Origin: Natronorubrum halalkaliphilum
GTDB taxonomy: Archaea > Halobacteriota > Halobacteria > Halobacteriales > Natrialbaceae
NCBI RefSeq assembly: GCF_009834785.1
Contig: NZ_WUYX01000042.1
Coordinates: 11,733-75,732, forward strand
Length of the DNA: 64,000 nucleotides
Direction: 5' to 3'
Made by a program: the position numbers and the translations under genes. Below, in pieces: positions 62,143 to 64,000 of the stretch. Numbering within the stretch: the stretch's first letter is position 1; each line of letters begins with the position of its first letter. The notes beneath the pieces are model-generated. The model was not told the DNA's origin. It saw only the letters and a program-made list of their open reading frames with translations, and did not search any database.

Positions 62143-62150
62143 GTTATACG
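62143..62150 (+). promoter_or_regulatory. TATA-like box of the DHH nuclease gene
   Basis: GTTATACG is centred about 29 bases before the ATG at 62176, fitting a leaderless start. Confidence 0.55.
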
Positions 62151-62175
62151 CGACCGTCCCAAACTACGGTTCAAG

Positions 62176-64000
62176 ATGACACGTGAGTCCGCCGGGGAAC
62201 CCGGCGCAGACGACGGGGATTCCGTCGTCTACGATCTCGCTGCTGAGTGTACTGCAGAAGATGTTGAACACGATCGGTCGTATCTCGCCGAAATCAACGG
62301 CATCGTCGACTACGGTGTCTTCGTCGATCTCTCCGAATCGGTTTCCGGTCTCGTCCACGAGTCGGTCCTCGAGGGCACCTTCGCCGTCGGCGACGAACTC
62401 GTGGTCGAACTCGAGAGCGTCCGTGACAACGGCGACATGGCCTTCGAGCCGGTCGATGTCGACGACTACTCCCTCGAAGCGGTCGCCCACGATTACAGCC
62501 TGACCGGTACGGACCGGCTCAAGGCGAACATCGGCGACCAGATCCACCTCGAGGGCGAGGTCGTCCAGGTCAAACAGACCGGCGGCCCGACGATCTTCCA
62601 CATCGCTGATGAGTACGGCGTCGTGCCGTGTGCCGCCTTCGAGGAGGCCGGCGTCCGCGCCTATCCGTCCGTCGAAGTCGGCGACATCGTCCGCGTCACC
62701 GGCACGCCCGAACGCCGCGAGGGCTCGGTCCAGATCGAAGTTGACGGCCTCTCGAAACTCGAGGGCGACGACGCCGAAGAGGCCCGGGAGCGACTCGAGG
62801 CGGCCCTCGAGAAGCGCGCCGAGCCCCACGACGTCGAACCGCTGATCGACTGGCCGGCGTTCGAGAAGCTTCGACCCAACCTCCAGGAGGTCGCGAAGCT
62901 GCTCCGTCGGACCGTCCTCGAAGGGCGGCCGATCCGCGTGCGCCACCACGCCGACGGCGACGGCATGTGCGCCGCGGTCCCCGTCCAGATCGCACTGCAG
63001 CGATTCATCGCCGACGTTCACGAGGACGAGGACGCGCCGCGACACCTGATCAAGCGTCTCCCCGCGAAGGCGCCGTTCTACGAGATGGAAGATGCGACCC
63101 GTGACCTCAACTTCGCGCTCGAGGACCGCGAGAAACACGGCCAGCAACTGCCGCTGTTGCTCATGCTGGACAACGGCTCGACGGCCGAGGACGTCCCGGC
63201 CTACGAGACGCTGGCCCACTACGACATCCCGATCGCGGTCGTCGACCACCACCACCCCGACCCCGAGGCCGTCGAGGACTTACTCGACGCCCACGTCAAC
63301 CCTTACCTCCACGACGAGGACTACCGGATTACGACGGGGATGCTCTGCGTGGAACTCGCGCGGATGATCGACCCCGAAATCACCGACGAACTCCGCCACG
63401 TCCCCGCGGTCGCCGGGCTCTCGGACCGCTCGAAGGCCGACGCGATGGACGACTACCTCGCACTCGCCGACGAGGAGGGGTACGACGAGGATCGCCTGCA
63501 GGACCTCAGCGAGGCGCTGGATTACGCCGCCTTCTGGCTGCGCTACAACTCCGGCGATCAACTGATTCAGGACCTGCTCCAGATCGACTCGAACGACGAG
63601 GATCGCCACCGGGAACTCGTCTCCTTCTTCGCCGACCGCGCCGGCGAGGAGGTCGACGAACAACTCGACGCCGCAATGTCCCACCTCGAGCACGAGGACC
63701 TGGACAACGGCGCTCACCTCTACCGGATCGACGTTGAGAACTACGCGCACCGATTCACCTACCCCGCACCCGGCAAGACGACCGGCGAGATCCACGACCG
63801 CAAGATCGAGGAGACCGGCGACCCGGTCATCACGGTCGGCTACGGCCCCGACTTCGCCGTCCTCCGATCCGACGGCGTCAGACTGGATATCCCGCAGATG
63901 GTTTCGGAGCTCGAGGAAGAGATCCCCGGCGGCGGCGTCTCCGGCGGCGGCCACCTCGTCGTCGGCTCGATCAAGTTCGTCAAGGGCAAACGCGAGGAAG
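62176..64000 (+). CDS. DHH-family (RecJ/GAN-like) single-strand nuclease with S1 and OB domains, partial
   Basis: The protein begins MTRESAGEPGADDGDSVVYD and runs 608 codons to the window edge without a stop. Residues about 35-95 form an S1 domain (YLAEINGIVDYGVFVDLSESVSGLVHES). An OB-like part (about 115-190) follows, and then the DHH phosphoesterase with RVRHHADGDGMCAAVPVQI (the DHH-like DAD region), LLMLDNGSTAED, AVVDHHHPDPEAV and a C-terminal DHHA1-like GGGVSGGGHLVVGSIKF. It is a RecJ-like exonuclease or nanoRNase type of archaea. The C-terminus is outside the window. Confidence 0.92.
   Translation, partial: MTRESAGEPGADDGDSVVYDLAAECTAEDVEHDRSYLAEINGIVDYGVFVDLSESVSGLVHESVLEGTFAVGDELVVELESVRDNGDMAFEPVDVDDYSLEAVAHDYSLTGTDRLKANIGDQIHLEGEVVQVKQTGGPTIFHIADEYGVVPCAAFEEAGVRAYPSVEVGDIVRVTGTPERREGSVQIEVDGLSKLEGDDAEEARERLEAALEKRAEPHDVEPLIDWPAFEKLRPNLQEVAKLLRRTVLEGRPIRVRHHADGDGMCAAVPVQIALQRFIADVHEDEDAPRHLIKRLPAKAPFYEMEDATRDLNFALEDREKHGQQLPLLLMLDNGSTAEDVPAYETLAHYDIPIAVVDHHHPDPEAVEDLLDAHVNPYLHDEDYRITTGMLCVELARMIDPEITDELRHVPAVAGLSDRSKADAMDDYLALADEEGYDEDRLQDLSEALDYAAFWLRYNSGDQLIQDLLQIDSNDEDRHRELVSFFADRAGEEVDEQLDAAMSHLEHEDLDNGAHLYRIDVENYAHRFTYPAPGKTTGEIHDRKIEETGDPVITVGYGPDFAVLRSDGVRLDIPQMVSELEEEIPGGGVSGGGHLVVGSIKFVKGKREE

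Overview
The window is 64 kb of chromosome from a halophilic archaeon, most likely a member of the Natrialbaceae (Natrinema, Haloterrigena or Natrialba-like). The evidence is the high GC content, the very acidic predicted proteins, archaeal-only genes (S17e, Nop5/fibrillarin, TFS, MBF1, AK6, CofD, RNase J, archaeal ATP-dependent ligase), Tat-dependent lipoproteins, a PGF-CTERM anchor and TATA boxes about 28 bases upstream of probable leaderless starts. The placement within the Natrialbaceae is an inference from gene content, not a database result.

Layout. 0.1-10.6 kb is mostly minus strand: asd, rps17e, a membrane protein, DUF447 overlapping a CitG-like gene, a zinc ribbon, a Dus-like gene beside cofD (coenzyme F420), a TetR regulator overlapping a MATE exporter with two palindromic operators, and a GCS2-like ligase. 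10.7-18.3 kb is plus strand housekeeping: DNA ligase, a lipoprotein, the translationally coupled hisC/AK6/CDP-alcohol phosphotransferase operon, MBF1, triose-phosphate isomerase and an unknown protein. 18.4-20.6 kb holds a TIR-like protein with a putative zinc ribbon, a J-domain/zinc protein with a hexanucleotide expansion, a small zinc protein and tRNA-Leu(CAA). 20.6-28.5 kb holds an 82-bp palindromic element, RNase J, a secreted PGF-CTERM protein, an inositol-monophosphatase-family enzyme, DUF63 and an amino-acid permease fused to Usp domains.

28.7-34.2 kb is the most rearranged part. A 5'-truncated Usp gene abuts the last 42 codons of a TrkH potassium transporter next to an intact trkA. 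Two small membrane proteins follow, then an IS110-family element that has a full recombinase and an upstream structured non-coding segment resembling a bridge RNA.

34.3-46 kb: nop5-flpA, an acyl-CoA synthetase, a hybrid-cluster protein, gshA (gamma-glutamylcysteine), an HTH regulator, a degenerate M24 protein, ctaA, a DUF457 membrane protein, nikR and a uracil-DNA-glycosylase-like protein. 45.9-64 kb: a membrane-anchored J protein, DinB polymerase, TFS, MptG, a molybdenum group (YqeC, a formate-dehydrogenase-like bis-MGD oxidoreductase, MobA), IlvD, a 51-residue C2H2 mini-protein, a Tat-secreted beta-propeller, RibL, a JAMM protease, malic enzyme, and an S1/OB/DHH nuclease that runs off the right edge.

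Cofactor metabolism recurs: F420 (cofD), flavin (ribL), pterin or one-carbon carrier (mptG, DUF447, CitG-like), molybdopterin (mobA), heme A (ctaA) and gamma-glutamylcysteine (gshA). There is no CRISPR array, no rRNA and no clear prophage.
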